Of a DNA stretch of 64,000 nt, positions 30,378-40,666 are shown in pieces. Under the pieces are notes generated by a model. The model saw only the letters and a list, made by a program, of their open reading frames with translations. It made no database searches and had not been told where the DNA came from. Every line of letters starts with the position of its first letter. Positions within the stretch are counted from its first letter, which is position 1. Source of the DNA: a virus; IMG/VR virus record IMGVR_UViG_3300021961_000073, positions 1-64,000 of that record. One strand, given 5' to 3'. The position numbers were made by a program, and so were the translations under genes.

Positions 30378-31784
30378 ATGGCTGCTATAATTACAGATCA
30401 ACTTAAAAGACAGATAATCCAAGATCTCTTTGATGATATCACGGATTCTGCTGGTGCAAAATATTATATTGGGATTGGAAGATCTCAGACCTGGAACGAT
30501 TCTGATGTAGCTCCTACCCCGATCAACTCAGAGCGGGAAGCTAGAAACTTCCGATTGAATATGCAATCTATGAAAAGAGTTGCTGATTATTCTTTCGTGG
30601 TTCCAAGACATAACTGGTCTTCTGGTACTGTATATTCTCAGTATAACGATAATATTAGCGGTTATCCACTTAACCCTTACTACGTAATTACTGAAGCCAA
30701 CTCAGTTTATATCTGCATTCGTCAAGCACGAAATAATGCAGGTGTAGCACAAGTTTCAACGGTAGAGCCAACAGGGGTATTAACTACACCATTTACAACC
30801 TCTGACGATTATACCTGGAAGTTCTTATATAATATTAACACGTTGGACGCTTCTAAGTTCTTATCAGCAAACTATATGCCAGTTCAATACATAGCCAAAT
30901 TAGACTCTGATGGCGCTGGATCAATAACCTCACCAGCTTCTTATATAGAGCAAAAGGGGGTTCAAAACGCAGCAGTTGTTGGTGGATTGGCAAACATTAC
31001 TGTAACTTCTGGTGGAGCAGGATACGATGCATCAAACCCACCAAACATTGTAATTAGAGGCGATGGCAAACATGCCTCAGCTGTTGCAACTATAACAAGT
31101 GGGGTTATAACAAATATAGAATTTGAAGACTCTACTAATGGTGTACCTCTTTTAGGTAACGATTATAACTTTGCACAAGTAGTATTCTCTGGTGGTGGTG
31201 CACCAACTACAGAGGCAACTGCTAGAGTCGGATTAGCCCCCATCGGCGGATTTGGCGCAGATCCTAGAAATGATTTACGATCCACTGCAATTATGTTTAA
31301 CGTCAAGCCTGATGGTGAAGAAGGCGGCGAATTTGTAGTTGGTGGTGCATTTAGACAAATCGGTATTATACGTAATCCTGAACTACCAGATTCAGATGCC
31401 GCATTTACTGCTATCGCAGGTAATGCTCTCCGTAGACTGCAGCTTGCCGGATCAGGTGGCCCAGGTCTAAATATTGTGGTAGGTACTACTATCACGGGGC
31501 AAACAACTGGCGCTAAAGCTATAGTAGATAAGGTTGATTCTGATGAAGTTTGGTATCATCAAAATGAAACAACTGGATTTTTACAATTCCAAGAAGCTGA
31601 AACTATCTCAGATGGTGCTAACACTGCATCAATACAAGCTGTAATAACAGATGCTGATTCTGATGCTTATGTAGAAGGTACGGTAGATCCGTTCAGTGGA
31701 AAGATCCTATATATTGAGAACAGAGCAAAAGTAGATAGATCTACAACCCAAACTGAAGACATTAAACTGATCATCCAGATATAA
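30378..31784 (+). CDS. 8: gp8 baseplate wedge protein, 468 aa
   Basis: Homologue of T4 gp8 (334 residues). Diagnostic segments are the start (IITDQLKRQIIQDLFDDI, YYIGIGRSQTWND), NFRLNMQSMKRVADYSFVVP, the strand PYYVITEANSVYICI and DDYTWKFLYNI, with YMPVQYIA. It is about 130 residues longer because of strand-rich insertions, among them a module near residues 365-425 (VVGTTITGQTTGAKAIV) shared with gp53 and gp14. AAGGAAAAACTAA precedes the ATG. Confidence 0.9.
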   Translation: MAAIITDQLKRQIIQDLFDDITDSAGAKYYIGIGRSQTWNDSDVAPTPINSEREARNFRLNMQSMKRVADYSFVVPRHNWSSGTVYSQYNDNISGYPLNPYYVITEANSVYICIRQARNNAGVAQVSTVEPTGVLTTPFTTSDDYTWKFLYNINTLDASKFLSANYMPVQYIAKLDSDGAGSITSPASYIEQKGVQNAAVVGGLANITVTSGGAGYDASNPPNIVIRGDGKHASAVATITSGVITNIEFEDSTNGVPLLGNDYNFAQVVFSGGGAPTTEATARVGLAPIGGFGADPRNDLRSTAIMFNVKPDGEEGGEFVVGGAFRQIGIIRNPELPDSDAAFTAIAGNALRRLQLAGSGGPGLNIVVGTTITGQTTGAKAIVDKVDSDEVWYHQNETTGFLQFQEAETISDGANTASIQAVITDADSDAYVEGTVDPFSGKILYIENRAKVDRSTTQTEDIKLIIQI

Positions 31785-31793
31785 GGATAGACC

Positions 31794-34700
31794 ATGGTAA
31801 GCCAAGTAATTAAAGAGACTTTCAGAAGAAATTACGCAGACGATTACAGGGATAGTGACAACTACTATAAAATCCTGTTCAATTCTGGTAGGGCTTTGCA
31901 GCAAAGAGAATTAAATCAGCTGCAAACTATTATTAATAAAGATATTGAAGAATTTGGCAATAATGAATTTCATGCTGGTTCAGCTGTTTCAGGCGGAGCT
32001 CCTGCGCCTGAAACCTCTGTCCCTTTTATTAAATTAACGGGTCTTGGGGATTTAACAGCAGCTCAGTTAAGAAATACCGAATGGTTACAATCAGGATCAG
32101 AAGGTCTTGAATTAAGAATTGAATTTGCTACTGCTGCAACAGACACTGATCCTGCTACCATATTCGTAACATATACAAGTAGTAATTCTCAAAGTACTAC
32201 TGAACAGCTTGTAGCATCAGCAGGAAGAACCTTAACCTACAACGGATCAGCTGCTGCTTTAGTAGGGAAAACATTAACTATCCAATCCACAGATACTTCT
32301 TCTAATCCTGCTACGGGATTTGGAACTTTATATACGATCTCTGCTGGAAGATTCTTTGTTAATGGCCACTTTGTCTATTCAGATACACAAACTGTCGTTA
32401 TTTCTAAATACACTAGAACACCTACTGCTGTAATTGGATGGTTAGTTACAGAATCGATCGTTAAGGTAGAAGATGATGAAAATCTATACGATAATTCTGG
32501 TGCTAATTTAAATATTTCTGCCCCTGGGGCAGATCGATATAAAATAACCTTAACTTTAACTACAAAAGATTTGGTAGATTCTGATCAGTATTTTATACCG
32601 TTAGCAAATATGGAGAATGGATCAGTATATTCAGATCGAAATACTGCAGAATTAAACTTTGGGGATAAAGCTAACGAAGACTTTTTTGCTATCCGGCACT
32701 ATAAAACTCATGGAAATTTTAAGGTTGAAGGTGGAAGAGTAGACATACAATCTTCACCGACGGATGCTACTCAATGGCAAGTGGATATACAACCCCTTTT
32801 GGCATTCTTAGAAGGTACCTTTATTAGAACAACTGGTAATATTCCTCTAACAACGCCTAAGCCTAGAACTACTACTACTTTACAAAATGAGGCAACTACC
32901 GTTAGCTTTGGTAATTATATTATCTCAGATAATTTAAATGGTATTTTCAATTTTGAAGCCTTTGAAGAGATTAATCTATATTCTGCTGTTACTGCAGGCG
33001 GTTCAGTATTAGGTACAGCAAAAGTTAGGGCTATTGATAAATTTGGAACAGACTATAGGATCTACCTCTTTGAAGTTGACCTAGGATCTAATAATTTCTC
33101 TCAAATCAGAAGTATAGGTAATAGTTCTACAGATTATGCTGATATTAAACTTCAAGGCGGCATAGCCAAGCTATATGATCAACAAGAAAACAACCTTCTC
33201 ATGCCGTTGCCTAGAACTAGGCCTTCTGCAGTTAGTGACGTAGTTATTACAGTTCAGAGAGTAGATGAAGTTACCGATGGCGATAACGACGGCACAATTT
33301 CTTTTAATACTGCCTCAGGTTACGTTGTTGACGATACTAGCTCTTGGATCGTAATCCGAACTGATACGGGCGCAGTAGTTACTGGATATAATACGAGTGG
33401 TTCCAGTGGTACCTCTGTAGTAATATCAGGTCTTCCGACTGGTACATTAACTTTCCGTGTAGTTACATATCAGCAATCAACTGGATCAGTAGGAAGATCT
33501 AAAACTAAAACTTTAGTTAGTGGGGCTACTAAAACAGCAAGTCTATCATCTGGATCATTGGATCTAGATCACGTAGACATATATGCTCTTAATTCTGTTA
33601 CGGTAGGTGGTGTAGACGTAACCGATGAATTTATATTCGATGATGGTCAAAGAGATAACTTCTATGATGTAGGTAATATTACTTTAAAAGGTGGATCATC
33701 AGTAAGCTCTAGTGCTTCAGTTACGGTAAATTATGATTACTTTAGTCATAGTGGTACTGGTAATTTCTTCTCCGTAAGTAGTTACGGTGGGCAGGTTACT
33801 TATGAAAATATCCCAAGCCACCAACAAAAGAACGGTGAAAGAGTTAGTCTAAGAGATGTTTTAGACTTTAGACCATCTAGAACACCAGGTGCTACTACCT
33901 TCGGAGAAAGATTTAAGTTACCGCAAAATGGCGATAACGTAACTGCTGATATTACCTATTACTTAGGAACTAGGGCAAGGGTATTTCTTACTAAAGATAT
34001 GAGAGGAAATATCATACAAGGCCCTCCTGCATTAAATCCAGTACACGTAGACACTGGTGCAGAAACAATGACCATTGCAGAGATTGATTTCGCACCATAT
34101 GGATTGGATGATAAAGATTTTAAAATAAAGTATGTTGGTAATAGACGATATACTATGGCAGATATCGCTCAAATCGATCGCAGATTAGAGGATCTTGAAG
34201 AATTAACTTCTCTTACGATGTTAGAGCTTAATACTCGAAATAAATCTATTTTGGATTCTGATGGGCTAGATCGACTTAAGTCCGGTATAACTGCAGATAA
34301 CTTTACAGACCATTACCAATCAGATAAATGGCTTGAGAATATTCCGGGCAAAGCAGAGCGAGCTAATCCAGAATATAGAGCTTCTATTGATTTTGTCAGA
34401 GGTGAATTAACTCCTAGAACCTTAGAAAATTCTATTGATCTAGTTTTTGATTCTGCTGACGGGGATAACAGTAATGTAGTCTTAAAAGGCGATAATATTA
34501 TGTTATCCTATACCCAAGAGGAATATAAATTCCAAAATAGTTTTTCTAGAGCAATTGAAGTAGCCCCTCAAGCCCTTCCAAAATTCGTTGGTCGGATTAC
34601 ACTATCTCCCGCATCTGATGTTTGGATCGATATAGAAAGATTACCTAAAAAGGTTATTACAGGAGATCCTAGAATATCTCAAGATCCAAATGATACTACA

Positions 34701-35558
34701 AACTGGGCTGGTACATCTTGGACTGGTATGAAAATATCAGATCTTTCAAAAGCACAATTTGGTGATATAGTATATTCGGGCGCTGGAACCACGAGCAGTT
34801 ACACCGAAACCAGACAAGATCAAAGCGGAGAAGATACTTATGACGTAACATATAAAGTTACAACGACGTCTACTCCTAAGTTTAAACTAACTGGTTCGAC
34901 TACTGAAACTGAAACAATAGGCAAGGATGTCGTTAGAGCTAATATTAATATACCTATTTGTAGATCTAGGTTCATTTCTTTTAAAGTTACAGGATTGAAA
35001 CCTAATACTAGACACTATTTCTTCCTTAACATGGTTGCAGTAAATGATTGGATTTATTCTGCACCTGGTGATGGTGAATTTGTTAGAATGTCTAATCTAG
35101 GAAGAAATTCACCATATCTTGATGTAGGTAATACTTTTAAGGATCTTACAGAATTCCCATCTACCGGGGTTTATCCAGGTAAAACCTCTGCACACTTTAC
35201 TAACGCTGCTGGTGAAATATCGGGTTATTTCTTGCTTCCCTCAACTGACGCAATAAATTTCCCTACCGGTACTCTTGGATTTGAAATTGCTGACGTAGAT
35301 ACGCATATGGCAATTCGTGATAATGCCTTCTCCAAAGGCTTTGCTGAATATACGGCTAGTGGAACATTAAGGCAAATACAAGATGAAGAATTAACTACTA
35401 AGATATATCTAGTGGATTTAGATATAGAAACAGTTGAAACTGGTAGAAATAGGGTATACCCAAGATATGGTGGTGGTGACGGTGACGGAACCAGTACTGG
35501 TACTGGTTCTGGTGGCGTGTGCGGTTCTGTTGATGCTACAAATGGTGATGGATGGTAA
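31794..35558 (+). CDS. giant baseplate/structural protein, DUF4815-type, 1254 aa
   Basis: The N-terminus YYKILFNSGRALQQRELNQL followed by QTIINKDIEEFG is the signature of the DUF4815 structural proteins of marine T4-like phages. The body is strand-rich with Ser/Thr/Gly linkers, has a fibronectin-like stretch (about 510-590) and an unbroken helical block near 785-830 (IAQIDRRLEDLEELTSL). The end is a Gly/Asp/Thr tail (GGGDGDGTSTGTGSGG). In related phages the part encoded by the next gene is fused to it. AAGGATAGACC precedes the ATG, 9 bases after gp8. Probably a peripheral baseplate or fibre network protein. Confidence 0.75.
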   Translation: MVSQVIKETFRRNYADDYRDSDNYYKILFNSGRALQQRELNQLQTIINKDIEEFGNNEFHAGSAVSGGAPAPETSVPFIKLTGLGDLTAAQLRNTEWLQSGSEGLELRIEFATAATDTDPATIFVTYTSSNSQSTTEQLVASAGRTLTYNGSAAALVGKTLTIQSTDTSSNPATGFGTLYTISAGRFFVNGHFVYSDTQTVVISKYTRTPTAVIGWLVTESIVKVEDDENLYDNSGANLNISAPGADRYKITLTLTTKDLVDSDQYFIPLANMENGSVYSDRNTAELNFGDKANEDFFAIRHYKTHGNFKVEGGRVDIQSSPTDATQWQVDIQPLLAFLEGTFIRTTGNIPLTTPKPRTTTTLQNEATTVSFGNYIISDNLNGIFNFEAFEEINLYSAVTAGGSVLGTAKVRAIDKFGTDYRIYLFEVDLGSNNFSQIRSIGNSSTDYADIKLQGGIAKLYDQQENNLLMPLPRTRPSAVSDVVITVQRVDEVTDGDNDGTISFNTASGYVVDDTSSWIVIRTDTGAVVTGYNTSGSSGTSVVISGLPTGTLTFRVVTYQQSTGSVGRSKTKTLVSGATKTASLSSGSLDLDHVDIYALNSVTVGGVDVTDEFIFDDGQRDNFYDVGNITLKGGSSVSSSASVTVNYDYFSHSGTGNFFSVSSYGGQVTYENIPSHQQKNGERVSLRDVLDFRPSRTPGATTFGERFKLPQNGDNVTADITYYLGTRARVFLTKDMRGNIIQGPPALNPVHVDTGAETMTIAEIDFAPYGLDDKDFKIKYVGNRRYTMADIAQIDRRLEDLEELTSLTMLELNTRNKSILDSDGLDRLKSGITADNFTDHYQSDKWLENIPGKAERANPEYRASIDFVRGELTPRTLENSIDLVFDSADGDNSNVVLKGDNIMLSYTQEEYKFQNSFSRAIEVAPQALPKFVGRITLSPASDVWIDIERLPKKVITGDPRISQDPNDTTNWAGTSWTGMKISDLSKAQFGDIVYSGAGTTSSYTETRQDQSGEDTYDVTYKVTTTSTPKFKLTGSTTETETIGKDVVRANINIPICRSRFISFKVTGLKPNTRHYFFLNMVAVNDWIYSAPGDGEFVRMSNLGRNSPYLDVGNTFKDLTEFPSTGVYPGKTSAHFTNAAGEISGYFLLPSTDAINFPTGTLGFEIADVDTHMAIRDNAFSKGFAEYTASGTLRQIQDEELTTKIYLVDLDIETVETGRNRVYPRYGGGDGDGTSTGTGSGGVCGSVDATNGDGW

Positions 35559-35608
35559 TTATTAATGATAAATCAAATTAAAAAAGATATGACCAAAGGA
35601 ATAAAAAA

Positions 35609-37258
35609 ATGCCAGCAGTAATTCCAGTCCTTGATAGAGTATTATTTAATCCGATGGCACAATCTTTCTTTGTGCCAGATATGCCTGGAATATTTTTAAC
35701 TAAGATTGATCTTTGGTTTCAAGCTAAAGGAACTCTACCTATTTCTATCGAGCTTAGAAAAGCTAGTGCAAAGGGTAATCCTAGTAGAAACGCTATTATA
35801 CCATCGTCTGTTGTGACATTAGCTGCTGCCGATGTCGTGATAGCAGACGGAACAACAGCGGCAAATAGGCCTACTGATGGATCTGGCAGTTTTGCTAGCA
35901 ATGCAACTACTTTTGAATTCGAAGAACCAGTTTTCTTAAAAGGTAATGACTTTTATGCTATAATTATTCGAACGAATGCGGGTAAAGACTATAAAATCTG
36001 GTCTTCTTTCGAAGGTGACTTTGTTTTAGGTAGTGCAAGTGTTCGAGTAGGTACTACCATCGAACCTGGTATCTTATATAGGGCTGGCAACGGTATAGAA
36101 TACGTTCCTGAAAGAAATGCTGACCTTATGTTTAAGTTATATAGAGCAAAATTCACTGCTACATCGGGCGTGGCAGTACTTCATTCAAATGCACCTCCAA
36201 AAAAGAAATTACCAAATAATCCGTTTGTTACAACTAGTGGTGCAACCGGCGTTATTGTTAATCATCCCAATCATGGTTTCCAAGTAAATGATAGGGTTAA
36301 TATTAGTGGTGTTACAGCAGCAGTAAATGGTATTGCAGCTGCTAATATAAATGGAACAAGGTTAATTACACGAGTAGATCCTTATGGATATAAATTTGTG
36401 GCAGGGAGTTCAGATACGGCTTCGTCCTCTGGTAGAGGTGGTGGATCAACAGTTTATGTTACTCAACAACTACAATTCGATGCTATCAATCTTCAAATTG
36501 ATACTTTAAACCCATTACAAAAGTCAGAATATTCATTTAATGTAGATACGACCTCAGGAAAATCTTATGCCTCTTTAACTGAAGCCCAATATGAGCAATT
36601 TACTGATCAGAGATTGCCTAATAAATCGAAATATAATTTCTCAGTGCCAAATGTAATCCTGAGTGATTCTAATGAAACTGGTGTTTGGGGCAATAATGGT
36701 ACAGAATCTATGGAAGTTAGAGTGACTATGAGAAATGCAACAACAGATGATAAAATTAGTCCACTTATTGATATACAAAGAGCCCATGCAATCTTATATA
36801 GCAACATAATTGATTATAACGATGCATCAGATAGTGATGAGGGTAATATTCTTTTAAATTACGTAGCCGAGACAGATAAACGTGATGGCTCATCTATATC
36901 TAAACACGTTGCTAAAGAAGTAAAATTGGAAAGACCTTCTAATGGTTTAAAAATTATGTTTGGTGCTCACGTACCATTAGAGGGGAGAATTGATACTTAT
37001 TATAGAACTGTTGCTCCTGGTTCTGATGCAAACATCAGAAGTCTTCCTTGGATCGCTGCTAGTTACGATGTTGAACCGCCGAAAGATCAGAATCCTAACA
37101 AGCTTAGGAGTTATGAAATTACTTTAGGCGGGGAATTTGCAAACACATTAGATGAATTTGATCGATATCAAGTAAAATTAGTATTGAATTCTAAATCTTC
37201 TTCAAAGGTTCCACGTGTAAGAGATCTCAGGACGATTGCTTTAGCAGTTGAGTCTTGA
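35609..37258 (+). CDS. structural protein, C-terminal partner of the DUF4815 protein, 549 aa
   Basis: Starts with DRVLFNPMAQSFFVPDMPGI followed by FLTKIDLWFQAKGTLPI, a DPLAQSF-type domain that in related phages sits in the C-terminal half of the same giant protein. Residues about 20-180 are a jelly-roll-like beta domain. An insert (MTTSGATGVIVNHPNHGFQV type, about 205-275) resembles an Ig-like domain, and the end (YQVKLVLNSKSSSKVPRVRD) is conserved-looking. Its own ribosome site (AAAGGAAT) lies 10 bases before the ATG, 50 bases after the previous stop, so it is expressed separately. Virion role inferred from context. Confidence 0.7.
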   Translation: MPAVIPVLDRVLFNPMAQSFFVPDMPGIFLTKIDLWFQAKGTLPISIELRKASAKGNPSRNAIIPSSVVTLAAADVVIADGTTAANRPTDGSGSFASNATTFEFEEPVFLKGNDFYAIIIRTNAGKDYKIWSSFEGDFVLGSASVRVGTTIEPGILYRAGNGIEYVPERNADLMFKLYRAKFTATSGVAVLHSNAPPKKKLPNNPFVTTSGATGVIVNHPNHGFQVNDRVNISGVTAAVNGIAAANINGTRLITRVDPYGYKFVAGSSDTASSSGRGGGSTVYVTQQLQFDAINLQIDTLNPLQKSEYSFNVDTTSGKSYASLTEAQYEQFTDQRLPNKSKYNFSVPNVILSDSNETGVWGNNGTESMEVRVTMRNATTDDKISPLIDIQRAHAILYSNIIDYNDASDSDEGNILLNYVAETDKRDGSSISKHVAKEVKLERPSNGLKIMFGAHVPLEGRIDTYYRTVAPGSDANIRSLPWIAASYDVEPPKDQNPNKLRSYEITLGGEFANTLDEFDRYQVKLVLNSKSSSKVPRVRDLRTIALAVES

Positions 37259-37259
37259 T

Positions 37260-37472
37260 ATGAGTAGGCCGTTAATTCCCGTAGAAGGTGAACAAGGTAT
37301 CTATAGAGATCCTAAAACGGACGCGATAGTTATTATAAATAGCGGGGAACAGGAAAGAAAGAAACGGGCGTTGAAGGCAATAAAACGAAGAGAACGGGCT
37401 GAGATCCAAAATCTAAAAAATGAAATAGGTGAGATAAAGGATTTGCTCAAACAGCTATTAGAGAAGAGTTAA
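37260..37472 (+). CDS. small basic coiled-coil protein, 70 aa
   Basis: Unrecognised but of a type common beside fibre genes of T4-like marine phages. It begins SRPLIPVEGEQGIYRDPKTD and AIVIINSGE, then becomes one long charged helix (KKRALKAIKRRERAEIQNLKN region, ending in a Leu-rich heptad LLKQLLEKS). I place the start at the ATG at 37260; a TTG at 37248 in frame would overlap the previous gene by 11 bases and lacks a clear ribosome site. The next gene begins one base after its stop. Confidence 0.6.
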   Translation: MSRPLIPVEGEQGIYRDPKTDAIVIINSGEQERKKRALKAIKRRERAEIQNLKNEIGEIKDLLKQLLEKS

Positions 37473-37473
37473 A

Positions 37474-38634
37474 ATGGCAAAGCAATTTATATCACTTACT
37501 ACTAGGATCGACCTCTGGAAAGATTATTTTAATAATCTAACCAATGATGTAGGCGATATAGCTCTACTGACTACCGGAGCATCTGCTGGTGGGGACTCTG
37601 ATCTAGTTACAGCTATCAATGAACATGATGCTGAACTCGGTACGATTACAGCAGTTGCTATGGGAACAACGGCATCGACCGTATCTACTGCAATTGCAGA
37701 ACTCGATGGAAGACTAGATTCCATTAACGATACTCAGATTAACTCGCCACATTTATTCATTACTGATTCTTCTCAAACAAGTATTATCAAAGGTAATTTA
37801 AACCTTCATGGCAACATGGACATCGACGGTACACTTACAGTCGATGGCGTAGTTAATTTTAAGGCTGGATCGAGTGGGTCTGTTACACTTGGTGATGCGA
37901 ACACAGATAATGTTGTATTCAATGCTGATATTAATTCTAGCATTATACCAAATACAGATGATACCTATGATCTTGGTTCTTCCAGCCAAGAATGGAGAGA
38001 TTTATTTGTAGATAGATTTGCTTATATCGATAGATTAAGAGCAGATTCTGCCACGTTCACTGGATTAGTTACTGGTACTGGCGCATCATTCGATAGCGCA
38101 AATATTACAACTGCTGGTATAGTTACTTTAGATGTAACAGGTATAACTACTCTCGATTCTGCTACTGTAGATGGTTGGTTAACTTCTAGTAAAATAAGAT
38201 CATCGGGAGCAGCGCTTAGGCTCGAAGACGGCGGAAATAATATTAATCTTACAGCAAACGGTACGCTGTTTGGCTCGTTTTCAACACCAGATAATTCACA
38301 GTTAGTTATTACTAATGGTTCAAGTGATACTATAACGCTACAAGCAGACGGAGATCTTGCTCTTAGTGGTACCGGAGATTTTATACCAGGTATTACTCTA
38401 ATCACTACAGCTACTGGTTTAGGTGGGGCAATTAATGAATTAAAAAGTAGTATATCTACTCTTGAAGGTGTCGACTCTAATATCGATTCAAGCTTAGCAT
38501 CGATTTTTGCTCAAATCGGTGATTTATCAAGTTTAAACGGGGATTCTAAAGATAATCTAGTAAACGCCATTAACGAAACATGGGACAGAATACCGAATAT
38601 ATACGATGAGAACGATACGCTCCTGAACGGATAA
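37474..38634 (+). CDS. tail fibre-like structural protein, 386 aa
   Basis: Fibre architecture: N-terminal helical docking region (SLTTRIDLWKDYFNNLTNDV, with SDLVTAINEHDAELG), then beta repeats of the GNLNLHGNMDIDGTLTVDG type, the widespread fibre element NTDDTYDLGSSSQEWRDLF, and a C-terminal helical region repeating the LVNAINE motif seen at the start. Such repeats make trimeric beta-helical shafts. No receptor-binding tip or chaperone domain is recognisable. It abuts the coiled-coil gene and is followed 10 bases later by the first tetrapeptide-repeat gene. Confidence 0.7.
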   Translation: MAKQFISLTTRIDLWKDYFNNLTNDVGDIALLTTGASAGGDSDLVTAINEHDAELGTITAVAMGTTASTVSTAIAELDGRLDSINDTQINSPHLFITDSSQTSIIKGNLNLHGNMDIDGTLTVDGVVNFKAGSSGSVTLGDANTDNVVFNADINSSIIPNTDDTYDLGSSSQEWRDLFVDRFAYIDRLRADSATFTGLVTGTGASFDSANITTAGIVTLDVTGITTLDSATVDGWLTSSKIRSSGAALRLEDGGNNINLTANGTLFGSFSTPDNSQLVITNGSSDTITLQADGDLALSGTGDFIPGITLITTATGLGGAINELKSSISTLEGVDSNIDSSLASIFAQIGDLSSLNGDSKDNLVNAINETWDRIPNIYDENDTLLNG

Positions 38635-38644
38635 GGAATTCGTA

Positions 38645-40651
38645 ATGGCCGAAGTGCTACTTAAACTAGCAGATGCCAATGGTAACCTAAAAGGCATCAC
38701 AACATCAGAGCAAGATTATCTTGCCTATCAAGCTGGATTACAGCTTGCTGATGCTGATAGCGCTGAGGTTGGATCGTTGACTAGATCAGCAACTGGATCG
38801 ACCAGTATCGGTTCTTTTAGTGATACCGCATTCGATCAAGCTATCGGTACACATCCCGGAACTTCAATCACGACCAGTACTACAACTACTACAGTTTATC
38901 AGAAAACTGGTACTGCATCTGAGGCTGGTTCAGATTTTCATCGTCCAGTAGCCTTAATGGATGATACTGATACTACTCCGCCACAAGATATTAAAGTGAT
39001 GAATGATACAAGATTAAATACTCTTGTAAACAGCTTAATCAGCACCATTTTCACTAATGATTATCCTGGAACTTATCGCTTAGGTACAAGTGCTCCAAGT
39101 GGCGATTATGCTACATATATTTCTGGTATCTTCACAGATACGCGTACAGATGGCACAAGTGTAACTTATAATCTTTATAAAAGAAATACGTATACACCTC
39201 CAACCGCAGTAAATCCTTTAAGAATTGCTAACACATTCGATTTAAAAGAAATGTCTGATGCTGAGATTAAGTACACTCTCGGTCAGCGTGCTAAGACACA
39301 GATCATGTCAACTGGGGTTGGTAAGTATCAGTTAAGAAGCTCTGTACAAGGTGTACCATCAGATCCTGGTACATGGGTGGCAAAAGGTACTGCAACAGAT
39401 ACGAAAACCACTACTGCTGATGTAAATTATACTAGGACTTCACAAACAGATTATCAATCAAATTATGATGCGGCGTATATTCGCAACTACGAAGGAAACT
39501 ATATTAATACCTATAGCAGAACCAGAACCTCTGCATATACTACAGATTATGTCGGATATTCTGGTGCATATGTAGCCACTTATATCAGTAACTATGAAGG
39601 CGACTATATCTCTAATTACGAAGGCGATTATACGGGAGCCAATTACGAAGCAGCATATGATGGCACTTTCTATGAGTCAGCATATGAAGGTGCTTTCTAT
39701 GAGTCAGCATATGATGGCACTTTTTACGACGGTGCTGATTATCAAGCAGCATATGAAGGCGCTGATTTCCAAAGAACTTCGTTCCTAACGTATCAAACAA
39801 ATTATCAAGGAAACTATATAGGGGATTATCTTGGTAATTTCCAGGGAACATATGTAGGTGACCAAGGGTATACTCCATCGGTAAATTATCAGAGAACTAG
39901 GGTTACTACATTTATTAACTTCTTCAGTAATCCTATTTTTTACGGCGGAAGACTTCATGGATATTTTGGATCATATGGAGGATATTTCGAAGGCAACTTC
40001 CTCGGGGATTACGTTGGTGTTCAAAATTTCCAAAGAACTAGTACAAGATCTAGATCTTCAACATATACAAATGTTCAAAACTACAATGGTCGTATTCTTT
40101 ACTTTGGTGGAGTCACGGTTTTCTTTGCAGGTAATTATTTAGGAGACTTTGGTGCAAATACATATGATGGTGATGGGCCATCATTCGTAGGATCTGTTAC
40201 TTCCATTTTCACTAGAACTTCAATAACGCCTTATACCGGAGATTATCAAGCTGGATATCTAGGTAACTATATAGGAAATTTTTTAACAGATTACCAAGGG
40301 ACTTACCAAGGGACATATATCTCAAATTACGTAGGTGATTACATTTCTAATTACGTTGGGACATATCTCACGGATTATGAGGGTACGTACATAACTGCCT
40401 ATGAATCAGCCTACCAATCCGCCTACGAGTCTGCTTATGATGGGGATTATGTGGGCGATTACACTGGGGATTATATAGCTGATTACGAAGGCAACTATGA
40501 TAGAGACTTCGTGGGGGACTACGAAGCTGATTATATAGCCACATATATATCTAACTACACGGGAGATTATACCGGAGACTTTTCTGGAGAAACCATTCAA
40601 GCGCCCACTACAACTGTAGAAACGTATACTTTATACGTGAGGACTTCTTAG
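38645..40651 (+). CDS. aromatic tetrapeptide-repeat fibre protein A, 668 aa
   Basis: The N-terminal 220 residues are a docking and linker region (LADANGNLKGITTSEQDYLA, FTNDYPGTYRLG, FTDTRTDGTSVTYNLYKR). From about residue 260 to 650 the chain is dominated by Tyr/Phe spaced four residues apart (ISNYEGDYISNYEGDY, ESAYEGAFYESAYDGTF), interrupted by a block with FFSNPIFYGGRLHGYFG at about residue 425. It ends YTLYVRTS. The downstream gene is a paralogue sharing all these landmarks. No known family; adhesion or fibre function is inferred from position after fibre genes. Confidence 0.7.
   Translation: MAEVLLKLADANGNLKGITTSEQDYLAYQAGLQLADADSAEVGSLTRSATGSTSIGSFSDTAFDQAIGTHPGTSITTSTTTTTVYQKTGTASEAGSDFHRPVALMDDTDTTPPQDIKVMNDTRLNTLVNSLISTIFTNDYPGTYRLGTSAPSGDYATYISGIFTDTRTDGTSVTYNLYKRNTYTPPTAVNPLRIANTFDLKEMSDAEIKYTLGQRAKTQIMSTGVGKYQLRSSVQGVPSDPGTWVAKGTATDTKTTTADVNYTRTSQTDYQSNYDAAYIRNYEGNYINTYSRTRTSAYTTDYVGYSGAYVATYISNYEGDYISNYEGDYTGANYEAAYDGTFYESAYEGAFYESAYDGTFYDGADYQAAYEGADFQRTSFLTYQTNYQGNYIGDYLGNFQGTYVGDQGYTPSVNYQRTRVTTFINFFSNPIFYGGRLHGYFGSYGGYFEGNFLGDYVGVQNFQRTSTRSRSSTYTNVQNYNGRILYFGGVTVFFAGNYLGDFGANTYDGDGPSFVGSVTSIFTRTSITPYTGDYQAGYLGNYIGNFLTDYQGTYQGTYISNYVGDYISNYVGTYLTDYEGTYITAYESAYQSAYESAYDGDYVGDYTGDYIADYEGNYDRDFVGDYEADYIATYISNYTGDYTGDFSGETIQAPTTTVETYTLYVRTS
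39425..40590 (+). repeat. degenerate 12-nt (tetrapeptide) repeats in protein A
   Basis: Coding repeats in which an aromatic residue recurs every four codons with frequent one-residue phase shifts (for example YEGDYTGANYEAAY). Local 9-residue units (YESAYEGAF) give near-identical DNA such as TTCTATGAGTCAGCATATGA, present twice. Confidence 0.8.
39919..39956 (+). repeat. 38-nt identity block, copy 1
   Basis: The 38 bases are identical to 42193-42230 in the paralogous gene and lie in the same reading frame, encoding the SNPIFYGGRL core. Flanking sequence is similar but not identical, so the block is conserved more strongly than its surroundings. Confidence 0.9.
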
Positions 40652-40653
40652 GA

Positions 40654-40661
40654 TATAAATA
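40654..40661 (+). promoter_or_regulatory. late promoter TATAAATA just before repeat protein B
   Basis: Exact TATAAATA ending 5 bases before the ATG at 40667. The expected start site would fall on the ATG, giving a leaderless mRNA for protein B unless translation begins further in. Confidence 0.6.
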
Positions 40662-40666
40662 GCATC

